Below are positions 1 to 11,896 of a stretch of DNA of 64,000 nt, in pieces (positions within the stretch are counted from its first letter, which is position 1; the number at the start of each line of letters is the position of its first letter). The notes under the pieces were generated by a model. That model was not told the DNA's origin and searched no databases. It saw only the letters and a list, made by a program, of their open reading frames with translations. Origin of the DNA: Colias croceus (taxonomy: Eukaryota > Arthropoda > Insecta > Lepidoptera > Pieridae); the NCBI RefSeq assembly GCF_905220415.1, contig NC_059558.1:8320501-8384500 (forward strand). Direction: 5' to 3'. The position numbers and the translations under genes are program-made.

Positions 1-1383
1 TTTCGCCTTTTTGTCGACTTTTAAATTGCGCATTATGTTGTTTAATACTTTTTGGTTTAGCAGGTTTTTGTGCCCGTTGACTTTTTGGCGATCTGATCTT
101 TTACGATTGTTGTAACGAATTTCTTAAGTGTTTTCCTCGTACCTACGAGTATATCCAATATTTTGCGGCATTCTTTTTTCAGATATTTTTTATTCAAATT
201 AATAACAATTTACTTGTTTCCACTTTTTGTATATAATCCTCATCATTTAAGTCTTGTTCTCGCAATAATAAGCGATAGCAAAAACCGACGACCCCGTTAG
301 ATAAAGGAGATCTTACTCAAATAATCATAACTTTCATCCTACGCGCTAACAAAGTTAACTCACGTACCAAGTCTTACTAATCTCTACACTTTATTAACAT
401 AATATCATGCAAAATAACCGTTATTTGAAAATCCGAGCCAGGAAACAGATACTCAATCTTGGGAAGCGATAATTCAACTCAATAATATAGTAAAAGAAAT
501 CACGATAACGGAACTAGACAAGTAAATCATTAAAAATAAACACTAAATTATTTAAGTTTCTAATCACCGGTCGAAATAGATTTGTTTTTATTGTACATTC
601 CAACATTTTTATTGATTCTAATTGGGCTAGCCAATTCTCAGCTTATACTGTATATCTTAGATTTGATGACTTCATTGCTCTGAGTAATGACCTTAAAATA
701 TAGTTCGTGACTTATCTACTGTCAAGCGATTGTAATAGTTAAATTATTGAGCTTATGTTTTAGAATATTTATTAATTTCAGAATTAAAATAATGATAATG
801 AATCTACTTACATTTCATTAAATATCTATTTAGCTACGGGTACACAGACAATATTCAGAGTTTTTTAATAGCAAACAAATAGTGGTACGAGATAAATTGA
901 TAGAAAGTAGGTAATCTTCGACACTCGATATCGACTTGATCTTAAGCCAATTAGCTTTTTTTGTGGCATCGAATCTCGACCTAAACTTGTGCGCAATCAA
1001 CCTTATTCTAAAAACCGTTGCAAACATTAAGGAAAGCAATAATAAATTCAAGATAACATTTCCAGAAACACTGAGTCAATATAAATAAATTATAATGAGG
1101 AGTTTTTATATCGGTGCATTCGTTATGCCTTGGCACGGGACCAAACGCACTCTTAATAATAATGAACCACTTGTAATTTTTTCGTAGTAAAATTTTACGA
1201 CGGACTAACCTGCTCTTCAGGTCGCATTAAATTATTTTTGCGAGGCGGTTTCCACTGAACCTAGGAAGATAACTATTTTAAGCTACGCTGTCTGATATAG
1301 ATTGGTACAATGATACCTACTACTTTAATTTGGTACCTATATTAATTGTAGATTACGCGGCAGTTAAAGCTAAAAAGTTTGAA
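1..1383. other. AT-rich sequence with no supported gene
   Basis: No exon with flanking splice sites and a recognisable protein was found on either strand. A 73-codon open stretch on the minus strand (830-1051) has no family signature or splice context, so I do not call it. The region ends at the 13-bp direct repeat that bounds the tRNA-like array. Confidence 0.4.
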
Positions 1384-1426
1384 ATATTCAATTCATATAA
1401 ATTTATAAAGGATAGAAAAAATTCGA

Positions 1427-1501
1427 TCACGAGGCGGGACTTGAACCCGCATCCTTCGCGCCATTCCGGGGCGGATGCCTAACCAACTCAGCCACTCGTG
1501 A
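1427..1501 (-). tRNA. tRNA-like core, inverted copy (probable pseudo-tRNA)
   Basis: Read on the minus strand it has a perfect 7-bp acceptor stem (TCACGAG/CTCGTGA), a full A box (TGGCTGAGTTGG), and a 5-bp T stem with B box (GCGGG TTCAAGT CCCGC). The anticodon arm is irregular: a CGCC/GGCG stem around CCGGAAT, with C where U33 is expected. No anticodon can therefore be assigned. The D arm resembles Ser/Leu tRNAs but the long variable arm is absent. It is probably transcribable by Pol III but not a working tRNA. Confidence 0.55.
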
Positions 1502-1779
1502 CCCGCCTGAGCAATCGAATTTATTCTATCCTTTCAGTTTTATGTGTCTTTTTTCTATCCTTTATAAATTTATATTTATAAAGCATTTGAATGCCATAAA
1601 AACAAAAAAAATATAAATTCAAGAAAAGGTCGTGTTCCATCGTTACAATATTGTATTCACTGAAAAGTGCTTCATATTGGTTGAAATGGTTGTTGAATCA
1701 TCTCAATAGATGGCGCGCGGTGTGTCCCTTAAGACACATAAACCTGAAAGGATAGAATAAATTCGATTGCTCAGGCGGG

Positions 1780-3409
1780 TCACGAGTGGCTGAGTTGGTT
1801 AGGCATCCGCCCCGGAATAGCGCGAAGGATGCGGGTTCAAGTCCCGCCTCGTGATCGAATTTTTTCTATCCTTTATAAATTTATATTTATAAAGCATTTG
1901 AATGCCATAAAAACAAAAAAAACATAAATTCAAGAAAAGGTCGTGTTCCATCGTTACAATATTGTATTCACTGAAAAGTGCTTCATATTGGTTGAAATGG
2001 TTGTTGAATCATCTCAATAGATGGCGCGCGGTGTGTCCCTTAAGACACATAAAACTGAAAGGATAGAATAAATTCGATTGCTCAGGCGGGTCACGAGTGG
2101 CTGAGTTGGTTAGGCATCCGCCCCGGAATGGCGCGAAGGATGCGGGTTCAAGTCCCGCCTCGTGATCGAATTTTTTCTATCCTTTATAAATTTATATTTA
2201 TAAAGCATTTGAATGCCATAAAAACAAAAAAAATATAAATTCAAGAAAAGGTCGTGTTCCATCGTTACAATATTGTATTCACTGAAAAGTGCTTCATATT
2301 GGTTGAAATGGTTGTTGAATCATCTCAATAGATGGCGCGCGGTGTGTCCCTTAAGACACATAAAACTGAAAGGATAGAATAAATTCGATTGCTCAGGCGG
2401 GTCACGAGTGGCTGAGTTGGTTAGGCATCCGCCCCGGAATGGCGCGAAGGATGCGGGTTCAAGTCCCGCCTCGTGATCGAATTTTTTCTATCCTTTATAA
2501 ATTTATATTTATAAAGCATTTGAATGCCATAAAAACAAAAAAAATATAAATTCAAGAAAAGGTCGTGTTCCATCGTTACAATATTGTATTCACTGAAAAG
2601 TGCTTCATATTGGTTGAAATGGTTGTTGAATCATCTCAATAGATGGCGCGCGGTGTGTCCCTTAAGACACATAAAACTGAAAGGATAGAATAAATTCGAT
2701 TGCTCAGGCGGGTCACGAGTGGCTGAGTTGGTTAGGCATCCGCCCCGGAATGGCGCGAAGGATGCGGGTTCAAGTCCCGCCTCGTGATCGAATTTTTTCT
2801 ATCCTTTATAAATTTATATTTATAAAGCATTTGAATGCCATAAAAACAAAAAAAATATAAATTCAAGAAAAGGTCGTGTTCCATCGTTACAATATTGTAT
2901 TCACTGAAAAGTGCTTCATATTGGTTGAAATGGTTGTTGAATCATCTCAATAGATGGCGCGCGGTGTGTCCCTTAAGACACATAAAACTGAAAGGATAGA
3001 ATAAATTCGATTGCTCAGGCGGGTCACGAGTGGCTGAGTTGGTTAGGCATCCGCCCCGGAATGGCGCGAAGGATGCGGGTTCAAGTCCCGCCTCGTGATC
3101 GAATTTTTTCTATCCTTTATAAATTTATATTTATAAAGCATTTGAATGCCATAAAAACAAAAAAAATATAAATTCAAGAAAAGGTCGTGTTCCATCGTTA
3201 CAATATTGTATTCACTGAAAAGTGCTTCATATTGGTTGAAATGGTTGTTGAATCATCTCAATAGATGGCGCGCGGTGTGTCCCTTAAGACACATAAAACT
3301 GAAAGGATAGAATAAATTCGATTGCTCAGGCGGGTCACGAGTGGCTGAGTTGGTTAGGCATCCGCCCCGGAATGGCGCGAAGGATGCGGGTTCAAGTCCC
3401 GCCTCGTGA
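1780..3409 (+). tRNA. Six tandem tRNA-like cores (1780, 2091, 2402, 2713, 3024, 3335; 75 nt each)
   Basis: Each 75-nt core repeats the acceptor stem, A box, B box and T arm of the inverted copy. Only the first differs inside the core, with AATAGCG instead of AATGGCG. All six keep perfect A and B boxes at normal spacing. A run of T follows each core within about 10 nt (GATCGAATTTTTTC), which could end Pol III transcription. The anticodon loop is not canonical, so they are best treated as SINE heads or pseudo-tRNAs. tRNA prediction software may still score them. Confidence 0.5.
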
Positions 3410-3523
3410 TCGAATTTTTTCTATCCTTTATAAATTTATATTTATAAAGCATTTGAATGCCATAAAAACAAAAAAAATATATATTCAATTCATTTCAGTT
3501 GTAGAAGCCCTCCTGCCCCCCTA

Positions 3524-3680
3524 GCCAAGTGGCTTTCTATTAGCGTAGCGTTCGATAGAATAGACTACGAATGTATGAGATTGACGTAAGCTGTAGACAA
3601 ACGTATCTACAGCATACGTCAATCTCATACATTCGTAGTCTATTCTATTGAACGCTACGCTAATAGAAAGCCACTTGACT
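3524..3680. repeat. Near-perfect 75-bp-arm palindrome (foldback element)
   Basis: The left arm starts GCCAAGTGGCTTTCTATTAG. The right arm is its reverse complement, ending CTAATAGAAAGCCACTTGAC, with only a few bases of loop around 3599-3604. There are one or two mismatches in about 75 bp. It lies just right of the tRNA-like array. Dispersed hairpins of this kind are common in moth genomes. It holds no open frame. Confidence 0.8.
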
Positions 3681-3693
3681 AGCCCCTCAGGCT

Positions 3694-5640
3694 AACAGCG
3701 ACACTTTACAAAACAAAATAGGTACCTAGGTATCTCTTGTCTTTCTGCGGCTAATTAAATTTTCGTTTTTTTTTTTTTTGTTTTTGAATAATCGTACCTA
3801 CGTAACCAATTCCGTTGTGTTGTATTCGAAACAAAAGCACAGTAACCTTGGCGACTAACGAGTACTCGCTATTTGTGATAAATTAATTAAGACAAATGGC
3901 AGCACGGTCGGGAGTCTTGTAATTGTTTACGAGATTTGGGGTTAAATTTGTATGAAGACAATTGTTATCTTAATATCTTAAAACAATATTTTGTTAGGAG
4001 ATAGAATAATAAGATAGAACACAAGAAATACAATGACTAACCAATATTTAACAACAACGCTTCGAACATTGATAAAGGATCAGAAAACTATAGTAAAGTA
4101 AAGACTGAATTATGTTACTTAGTTAAGTTGACGTAAAACAATAACTTTTTCATTTTTGTAACTATGCACATACAAACGTTTATATTAAGCTAGGATTACA
4201 CCAGTAAATCTATCTACGCTCATTATAGCGCTAAAGCTTGTTTGTTTAGTTGAACGTGCTAATCTCCGGAATAGCGCTACTGATTTGAATTAAACCAATA
4301 TTTTAGTGTTGAATATATCCCATACCCATTTATCGAGCAAAGCTATGTCATATTTAGGATCAATAGTGAGCGGAGCATCAACCAAAAATAGGTATATCAA
4401 CCGAAGACACGAGAAAAAACGCAAGGTATTGACTTCCCACGCGCAGCCCCTGACATACCTAGCTAATTTAATAAATAAAGGCTAATTCCTATATTAAGAT
4501 AAATACGAAAACTGATGAACCAAAAAAATATCTTTCACAATTCACCTACATTATAAATAGCATAGCGATCACATCAAACATCAGATGCACTTCAAAAAGA
4601 AGAACATTTTTAAAAACTTTCAGAACTAACGAGCTATATATACAGAGTATATTTTAACAAAAAACAGCTAATTATTTTCGCATTACATACTCAAGATAGC
4701 ATTACTGAAGATAACCATAAACCAACATAAATACGCTTCAGTAAACAAAGTCGAGTGACTCACGTTGTAGTAACAGAGCCATTCAAGAAACGCTATCTGC
4801 TTGCATTCCAGAGATAAGGGTGCATAATAATAAATATGACGAAAATATTGTCTTATCTGTAGCCGCTAAACCTTAGAATAGATAACTTCACTGGTTTTCA
4901 GTTGAAAATGTAATACAACAAATCGCTATACATTGAAAAGATGATAAAGTGTTGTTTAAAGCTAAAACATCCAGATTATAACCGAAGAGGTTAGGAATTT
5001 CGATTTATTCGGTCTTCTAGTAAAATAATGAATCAATTGAAAATCATTGCAAAAAAAATTATGTACCATGCTCCCATTAGATTACAGCTTTTCTCTGCAT
5101 GGAAAGGATTATTGCTTTAAATAATTATTTAATATACAAATGAAATCTTCTAGTTATTAAAGGAAAAAGATTTTTCAAATTAATGTTAACATACACGAAG
5201 TTAACAGGAATTTGCGGTGAGTTTATTTTATTGATGTCTGTTTATCATTTGATGGGCAGCGCGATTGCGGGAATTCGGAAATAAATGCAGGATATTTTTG
5301 GAAATTATTTGTATCAAGTAGGGATGTAAATCAAGAAATGGCAGCAATTGCAAAAAATCTACAAATGCTTGAGTGCTTGAACTCATAAGCGACTTACATA
5401 TTTTTGAAAGTTTGTCGAGAATGTACGATTATTGTACTTCTATATTATACAAATATTTGCTGATTTAGCGGTATACATGAAATGGTTTTTTAATGTCACA
5501 TATAGCGTGCAATTGACTATTAATCATAGTAGACATAATATTTACAAGAACTACCTATCAACACAAAAAAGCTAGTGTATCATACACACATCACAATAAA
5601 ACCAACATCGATGACTGTAACAAAATAACAATTGCAATTC
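3694..5640. other. Intergenic AT-rich DNA with a decayed Helitron-like fragment
   Basis: No gene is supported. About 4185-4300 holds a degraded copy of the short Helitron-like 5' region (AAAGCTTGTTTGTTTAGTTGAACG, then a CTAATCTCCGGAA-like segment) seen intact at 35772. There is a poly-T run near 3770. Confidence 0.4.
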
Positions 5641-5644
5641 AGGC

Positions 5645-5770
5645 TTATTTAACGGCAATTTTATAATATTGGCCTTGCACCATGATGTCATGAGGCAGCA
5701 CAATCTGAACTACCATCTGGCTAGCAATGATGTCACCGGTGTAAAGGTTGAGGTTGAAGCTACCGTTTAT
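5645..5770 (-). pseudogene. Coding-like C-terminal fragment, unrecognised
   Basis: On the minus strand a 41-codon frame reads smoothly to a stop at 5645-5647. It includes LYTGDIIASQMVVQIV and ends GQYYKIAVK. Codon composition is balanced and richer in G and C than the surroundings, which suggests a real exon or a retroposed exon piece. A stop lies immediately upstream (5771-5773), and the only nearby AG has no pyrimidine tract. A complete terminal exon is therefore not well supported. I do not recognise the family. Confidence 0.35.
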
Positions 5771-6378
5771 TTAGTTTAGTTCACTTTCAATTTAATATTT
5801 TTTTATTATTAAATATTTTAGAGGTCATTTTCGTGGTTTAATTAAATGTTTAAACTATTATTTTTTTATAAGAAATGTACAACATGTGGAAAAAGTTTTC
5901 TCAAGAGAAAATACATTATTTGAATAGTTGGAAAATGAACAAATATTATTGCTTTGATCATGGAAAATTAAAAAAATAAAGGTAATATTTTTAGTGTTGT
6001 TTAATCAACTGAATGCTACAGTTTATACAAAACAAGAAAGAAATGTGTTTACATTGTTAACAATAAATTAGGCGAGTAGGTGATACCATTAAAAATGCAT
6101 GCAGAGGCTGCACAGAACCCATTAGGGGGTGTTAGCCTCAAACCTGTCACTTGAGTTGACCTTTACCTTTTAGGTATATCTTTTTTCATTGCATCTATAG
6201 ATTTACCACAAAAAATTGAAACCAAAATGCTTTTTTATAAGTTTAATTAGTTTTTGCTATATTGGTCTGATCACTTTCAAACATAACATTAAAAAGAAAC
6301 ATCTCAGAAGGAAAATATGTGAATTGAATTATTAATTAACATTAAAGAGACGGACAGGCAACAGCAATTACTTTTTAG

Positions 6379-6895
6379 TAGTGATGCAACGAATACGAAT
6401 ACGAATATTCGTATTCGCCGAATAGTAGACATTTACCGAATATTCGTATTCGGCGAATATACGAATTTTTAAAAGCGAATATTTTTGTACGCAACTCTAT
6501 TTACTACAAAATTTAAAAATCGCGCGAAAAAATATGACGTGTGCAGAGATTGCTGATCCACTGGCCTTTTGGCGAGAAGATGTCCATTTTCCAAGTCAGA
6601 AAAAACTCGCCCAAAAATATTCTTCACTGAAGCCATGTACAGTCGCTTCGGAAAGACTTTTTTAACGGGTGGGTTTTTAACCCAGACTGAAAATCGTATA
6701 AAACCAGAAAATCTACGAATTTTATGTTTTTTAAATAAAAATTTGCCTATTGTAAATTTTAATTATTAGAAGAGTAAACATTCATTAAATAAATAAGTCT
6801 TTTATTACCAAGGCGAGATATTCGTATTCGTATTCGCCGAATAGTAGGTTTGATATTCGTATTCGTAAAAGTAGTATTCGTTGCATCACTACCTA
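6379..6895 (+). mobile_element. hAT-like non-autonomous element with transposase C-terminal remnant
   Basis: The ends are inverted (TAGTGATGCAACGAATAC and GTATTCGTTGCATCACTA). They are followed inside by many copies of CGAATAC and ATTCG, the subterminal repeats expected of a hAT element. The 8-bp duplication CTTTTTAG lies at 6371-6378 and 6896-6903; the right end carries four extra bases before it. A short plus-strand frame (6569-6769) ends ENRIKPENLRILCFLNKNLP, matching the conserved C-terminal dimerisation region of hAT transposases. It is a deletion derivative, not a working gene. Confidence 0.75.
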
Positions 6896-6903
6896 CTTTT
6901 TAG

Positions 6904-8060
6904 TGATAAGTTTTGACCATGTAAGTAAAAATTATGTATTTTGTGTATTCATCTTCATTGTACAATTAATTAATAGTGCAAATAAACACTTATTTGTTAC
7001 AAAAAATTTACCTAGTAGACTGCTCAACTTAACTGCACCGGGGTCTAAGTTATTGTGTAGAAAATAGCACACACTTAAAAAGTCAAACTATTGACACCCT
7101 CTGCTCCACTTTGAAGATATAAGTAACTACTTATGATAGTAAGTTATTTGTATAAATAAACAACTTTTGCTCATGACCTTAAGTATAAGTATGACATCAT
7201 TTTTCGAGGTTGAAGAATCAAAAAAATTGTGCCGCATTTTTAATATTACGAAATTAGGGAAAGTTTTTAAATCTTATGCATTACTAATAAATTGTTTTGA
7301 AAACTAACATAGGCTTTATATGAATATATGAAAAGAATAAAATTAGAAAGTTCTTTTCTGATAAAATACACAAACAGTTTACTTACAATACATGTGACTA
7401 TATTATAATACCAATTACCAACAGTACCTTAGTCGAAAAAGAAAACATCGCTGCCTTGCCAAGTAGTTCATACAAATCGCAAAACTAGGACAAAGCCGCG
7501 CCCAGCCCGGGGCTACGCCACCGTATTATAACATTGAACATTCCAATAAGATAAAAAATGAAAAACAATACATAAGCAGTACGTGCGTGAATGGCTTTCA
7601 CACATTTACTACGCATTAAGGCTCTGTAACAAGGATAGCGGTATCCTTTCCGGCGTCGTATGCAAATTAATTTTCAACCGTTTATTTAATAAGCGCGGCC
7701 GGTTTTATTTCTAATTCCAACGTACCTGTAGTTCAACAAGATCCCATTAAGACGAAACGAAATGCCGAAGAACTCAAATTATTCACTCAACTAAGTTTTA
7801 GCACGTAAACATGAGTTGTAGGTCACAATTTCAAAGGAGGAACTGGTTTTATCACAAATCCACGAATCCACCTTTTTACTCACTACCACATTCACGTATA
7901 CCGATCGTTGTTGAGTTTATGTGTAAATTTCACTAGGGATTATGCACCGTAGTTATTATTTTCATTCATCACAGAGTGAAATCAATCGAGACGAGGCAGT
8001 TACGTTGCCCAACCGATGAAACTGAATTGAGGGGTGCGGGATGAAGGGTCGAAGTCACTG
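6904..8060. other. Intergenic DNA upstream of VPS28
   Basis: No exon could be supported on either strand. The GC-richer patch around 7490-7720 and 8020-8110 may belong to a promoter. Confidence 0.3.
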
Positions 8061-8061
8061 A

Positions 8062-8110
8062 CTCGCGTCATCCGCCATATTGGATGATTACGTCATCTAC
8101 AACTTTGGAA
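8062..8110. promoter_or_regulatory. Probable promoter core near VPS28
   Basis: The sequence CCGCCATATTGGATG is followed by ATTACGTCATC, a CRE/ATF-type site. This island in AT-rich DNA lies about 650 bp before the VPS28 start codon. It could also serve a leftward transcript, but none is identified. Confidence 0.3.
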
Positions 8111-8736
8111 TAGGGTTACCAGTAACCGGAAACTCCTCTTGCCCATTAAATGCGTGTATTAGTGTGTAGACTGTGATTCCTTATTCATTGGTGTAGACAC
8201 AATATTATTCTTAATGTCTATAGTCTATGGGCTTTTGTTGCCAACTCATAAATTTTCCCGTTAAATCGCAAAACTGAAACTTATTCCAAGACTTGAGAAA
8301 AATTTATAAAAAGAAAAAATGCTGTTGAATTGTAGAAACCACCTGATGGTTTGAAAATGAATATATGAATTAATTTTCTTTCAAGTAGTGACTCGTATTG
8401 GGTGTAAATTATCATTATAAATAGCTTTATGTTTAGTATTTTATTGAGATTATTCAATGATTTTCTTGGAGTTTGAGAGGTAGAAAGAGGCAACATCGTG
8501 ACTAATTTGTAAATTTCAAACAAATTTCAAAGGATGTCAAATGAGTAATTGACATATTTTGTCATTTATGAAATATGAATTTACAGTGAATAATGATTAA
8601 TTGTTTACATGGAAAGAAGCTATTAAAATACATTGTTCTTATTCAGAATACTTTAAAAGATAAAGAAAAAGATAGAAAAGTATTATAATTGAGCGAAGTT
8701 TGTGCCATTAATACGTTAAATATAAAAAAAAACACT

Positions 8737-11603
8737 ATGCAAGGTTTGTACATGGATACTTGTGTTTTATTTGATCTTCGAATCTATATTCTGACCTAAA
8801 CTTTAATTAAATCTTTCCAGAATCAAGACCTGAGTTGTACGAAGAAATCAAGTTATATAGAAATGCCAGGGAGCGTGAAAAGTAAGTACAATATTATTTT
8901 ATGTTTTCACATCAGATTGACCAAAAGCAGTATCACTAAGCCTAAATCTGGGTCTAAACTTAATTTGTTCATATTGTTAACCTACCTCCTACGAATGTTT
9001 ATATTCAATAATAAGATTTTAAACACACTGATATTACTAGCAATTTTCTAACATTGATTAACATTTCAGACCAAATATACTTCACACACTTCTTTTACAG
9101 GCACGACAATATGGCAGAACTGTACGCGGTAGTAAGCACACTACAGCATTTGGAGAAGGCATACATGCGTGACTGTGTGAGAGCACAGGAGTACACGGCA
9201 GCATGCAGTAGGTTACTGGTGCAGTACCGAGTTGCGTTTAAACAGGTGCAGGGTGATGAGTTTCCTACGATCGAGAGCTTTGTCAGCAAGTTTAGAGTGA
9301 GTATTAATGTCTTATTATTAGCAAATTGATTATTAATTGACCAAAATTTGTTAATGTACATGTTATGTATGTTCTATGACATAATATTTCTTGAATGATA
9401 CATGAACAAACACTGTCATTTTCCCAATCTGCTTATAGTTAACTAGCTGCGCTCCGCTGTTTCACAAGCATGGCTCCACTGATATTGGTCTTAGCGTGAT
9501 AATATATAGCGTATAGCCTTCCTGGATGAATGGGCTATCTAACACTGAAATAATTTTTCAAATCGGACCAGTATTTCCTAAGATTAGCGCATTCAAACAA
9601 AACAAACTCTTCAGCTTTATAATATTAGTATAGATATAAGTATAGAAAAACAGGAAATTAAATTATGTAAAAAAAATGGTGTAAGGTAAGCTTTTGCTCA
9701 TAAACTAATTTATTTTTTTCTTGTGAAATAGTTGGACTGTCCAGCAGCCTTAGAGAGAATCAGAGAGAACAAACCCAACTTGATTAAGGATGACAAAGGC
9801 AACACTAATAAATATATTGCTGAAATTGTATCTGTGAGTAAACATCTGTTTATACAGATAAATTTTAATTTTACTTACATGAAAACTGAAAATGTATCCA
9901 AACCTCTTCAATACTTCATATAAGAAGTAAATTTAAGAAAGGACATAAGTATAAATTATAATACTGATATTCTTTCCCAAAAATAATACACTGATTAATA
10001 TTATCTGTCATCCTGGGATTATTTTTAACCGACTTCAAAAAAAAGGAGGAGGTTATCAATTCGGCCGGTATATATATATATTTTTTTTTTTTTATGTATG
10101 TACACCGATTACTCCGAGGTTTCTGAACCGATTTACGTGATTCTTTTTTTGTTCGATGCGGGATGGTGTCGAATTGGTCCCATAAAAATTTTATTCGGAT
10201 AGGCCCAGTAGTTTTTATTTTATGAGCATTTTTGTCTGTAGGTATTTGTAAATTTTGCAAGTGCAAGTTTGAAGTTGGTTGTTTTTAACGCAGTTATCAC
10301 TTGTGTCAAAGTAGCGTACTAGTTTAGTTATAAAACCTTAACAAACACACAAGAAAATCTTCTTTAATTTTTTATTTACATTAATAAAGAATTTATTTTA
10401 TTATATTAATGATATTTCTTACATTCCAGTTGTTCATAACTCTAATGGACAAGCTACGTCTAGAGCTCCGAGCCATGGATATGATTCAACCTGAACTCAG
10501 AGAGCTAAGGGACACCATGGACTGCCTTGCTATGCTGCCGGAGGATTTTGAAGGGAAAGTTAAGGTAGTGTTTTGAAAATTATATGAATAGTCTTGAAAA
10601 AAAAAATTTGTTTCATTATAAGTACGAAATGTAGTAAAGATTTTTGAAAGAATTTTTAAAATTGTTGAAGTTTTTTAAGCTATTGCATAGCTTCTATCGC
10701 GGGCCTTGAGCGCGGGGACCGAATCGAGAAATTCCGTAACGAAAAACCTCACGCTCCCCACTCCGACGGGCGGAGGTGTGGCTTGAAGGTGTGGAGGAAG
10801 AAAGGTGGAATTCCTCCATCGAAAAAGAGAGAATTCACGACTAGTCTACTCGACTGGCCGCCCGTTAAGGCCCCAATGGAAGATGTCGGAAAGTTGTATA
10901 TATAGCTCTGTAACGAAAAAATTCAGAGCGAGGTGTCGCTACAAAGGCATAACATGCAATAGCTTTACCGCGGCAGTCCCCGAGTGACACACGTCGTTTT
11001 TTTTTTATTTGAAGACAAAATTGTAAAAGCTATATTTTTGATTTTTATATTGATTGTAGAAAGCACCAAGTATAATTTAAATTTTGCTGAGCACACGTGT
11101 CAGAAGTGAAACTTCCTTGACAAGAATCAAAGATACTTACCAAAATTGCCTTACTCCATGACATGCCATGACGCCCACGTGAAATTTTACTCTCAATGCG
11201 TCTAAAGAAGTTTCACTTCAAAATATTCAATGTTATTACTTATTACATTTATTAGATGTTGCGTGCAAAAACCGCGTAATGTACAGAATGCGCTGTGGCA
11301 AATCTTTATCGCCATAATATGTTGTGAGAAACAAAAACCTATAACTATGTGTTTGTATGTAGTGTCGTGGGCCGTAGCTTTTTTACAATCACCACAACGT
11401 GTTATGAGCTATTTTTTCGCTAAATGAGCGTTTTCGGTCTCACATAACATAGATCTGATAATCTTTATTTCCACTAGGTGCAAGAATGGTTGGACAAATT
11501 GTCAGAAATGTCAGCGTCTGATGAACTGTCGGAAGCGCAGGCTCGTCAGCTGATATTCGACTTGGAGACATCGTACGGAGCATTCAATAAAGTGCTACAT
11601 TGA
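8737..11603 (+). CDS. Vps28: VPS28, ESCRT-I subunit
   Basis: Vacuolar protein sorting 28 is a core subunit of ESCRT-I, which sorts ubiquitinated cargo into multivesicular bodies on endosomes. Coding exons: 8737-8743, 8821-8881, 9101-9296, 9732-9833, 10430-10564 and 11478-11603. They join in phase to 208 residues (human about 221). Diagnostic stretches: RPELYEEIKLYRNAREREK, HDNMAELYAVV, EYTAACSRLLVQYR, LDCPAALERI and LFITLMDKLRLELRAMDMIQ. The last exon starts VQEWLDKLSEMSASDELSE and ends FNKVLH. This covers both the N-terminal ESCRT-I core domain and the C-terminal helical domain that contacts ESCRT-II. Exon 1 is only ATGCAAG, spliced at GTTTGT; I chose it because it gives MQESRPELYEE in frame, but another first exon is possible. 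Introns carry a Helitron-like element and two dispersed repeats. Confidence 0.93.
9443..9634 (-). mobile_element. Short Helitron-like element in VPS28 intron 3
   Basis: On the minus strand it begins TCTATACTAATATTATAAAG and ends GGAGCGCAGCTAG followed by T. That gives the 5' TC and 3' CTAG ends expected of a Helitron inserted at A|T. The same family occurs at 11746, 34856 and 35772. Confidence 0.7.
10028..10290 (+). repeat. Dispersed repeat (ACCGACTTCAAAAAA family)
   Basis: It starts ACCGACTTCAAAAAAAAGGA and contains a TACACCGATTACTCCGAGG segment. Related copies lie at about 28160-28345 and, reversed, at 52826-53022. It lies in VPS28 intron 4. It looks like a retroelement 3' tail; no coding capacity was seen. 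Confidence 0.6.
10674..11012 (+). repeat. Dispersed repeat in VPS28 intron 5
   Basis: It runs from AAGCTATTGCATAGCTTCTATCGC to GAGTGACACACGTCGTTTTT. It is GC-rich against its surroundings. Both ends recur in reverse order and strand at 28618-28740 next to Arp8, so this is a mobile repeat and not an exon. Confidence 0.55.
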
Positions 11604-11745
11604 TTACATTTGGGTAAGAATTATTTAATTGTGTATTGTGATTTGTTTGAAGAAAAAATTGATTTATAATAAACAGCTTAGTATTTAATTAAGCTGTAAT
11701 GTACACAAATCTTACTTAGGGTTGTATTTTTCATACTATGAGTAA

Positions 11746-11896
11746 TCTTTACTAATATTATAAAGCTGAAGAGTTTGTTTTTTGAACGCGCTAATCTCAG
11801 GAATTAATGGTCCGATTTGAAAAGTTCTTTCGGTGGCTATAAGCTATATATTATCATTACGCTGATCACGCGGGAGAAACCGCGAAGCGCAGCTAG
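11746..11896 (+). mobile_element. Short Helitron-like element
   Basis: It begins TCTTTACTAATATTATAAAG and ends AAGCGCAGCTAG|T, just downstream of the VPS28 stop codon. It lacks coding sequence and belongs to the same family as 9443-9634. Confidence 0.7.

Larger units (their letters stand above)
1397..3480. repeat. Tandem array of 311-bp tRNA-like units with flanking 13-bp direct repeat
   Basis: Six direct units repeat with a period of exactly 311 bp: their tRNA-like cores start at 1780, 2091, 2402, 2713, 3024 and 3335. They follow one inverted core at 1427-1501. The copies differ by only a few bases, so the expansion is recent. Each unit is a 75-nt tRNA-like core plus about 236 bp of AT-rich spacer, which includes GATGGCGCGCGGTGTGTCCC. 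The core is framed by a short inverted repeat (GGATAGAA..AATTCGAT and ATCGAATT..TTCTATCC). The whole block lies between two copies of ATATTCAATTCAT, at 1384-1396 and 3481-3493, which looks like a target-site duplication. The right end is A-rich, as expected for a retroposed SINE. It may be a SINE that expanded after insertion, or an array that inserted as one piece. Confidence 0.85.

Noticed and set aside
830..1051. 73-codon minus-strand open frame with a hydrophobic start
   Set aside because: No splice context, no known motif and ordinary AT-rich composition; likely chance.
6105..6165. Short ATG frame starting MHAEAAQNPLGG
   Set aside because: Only 19 codons with no splice signals or family match; mirrored on the minus strand by an equally short frame.
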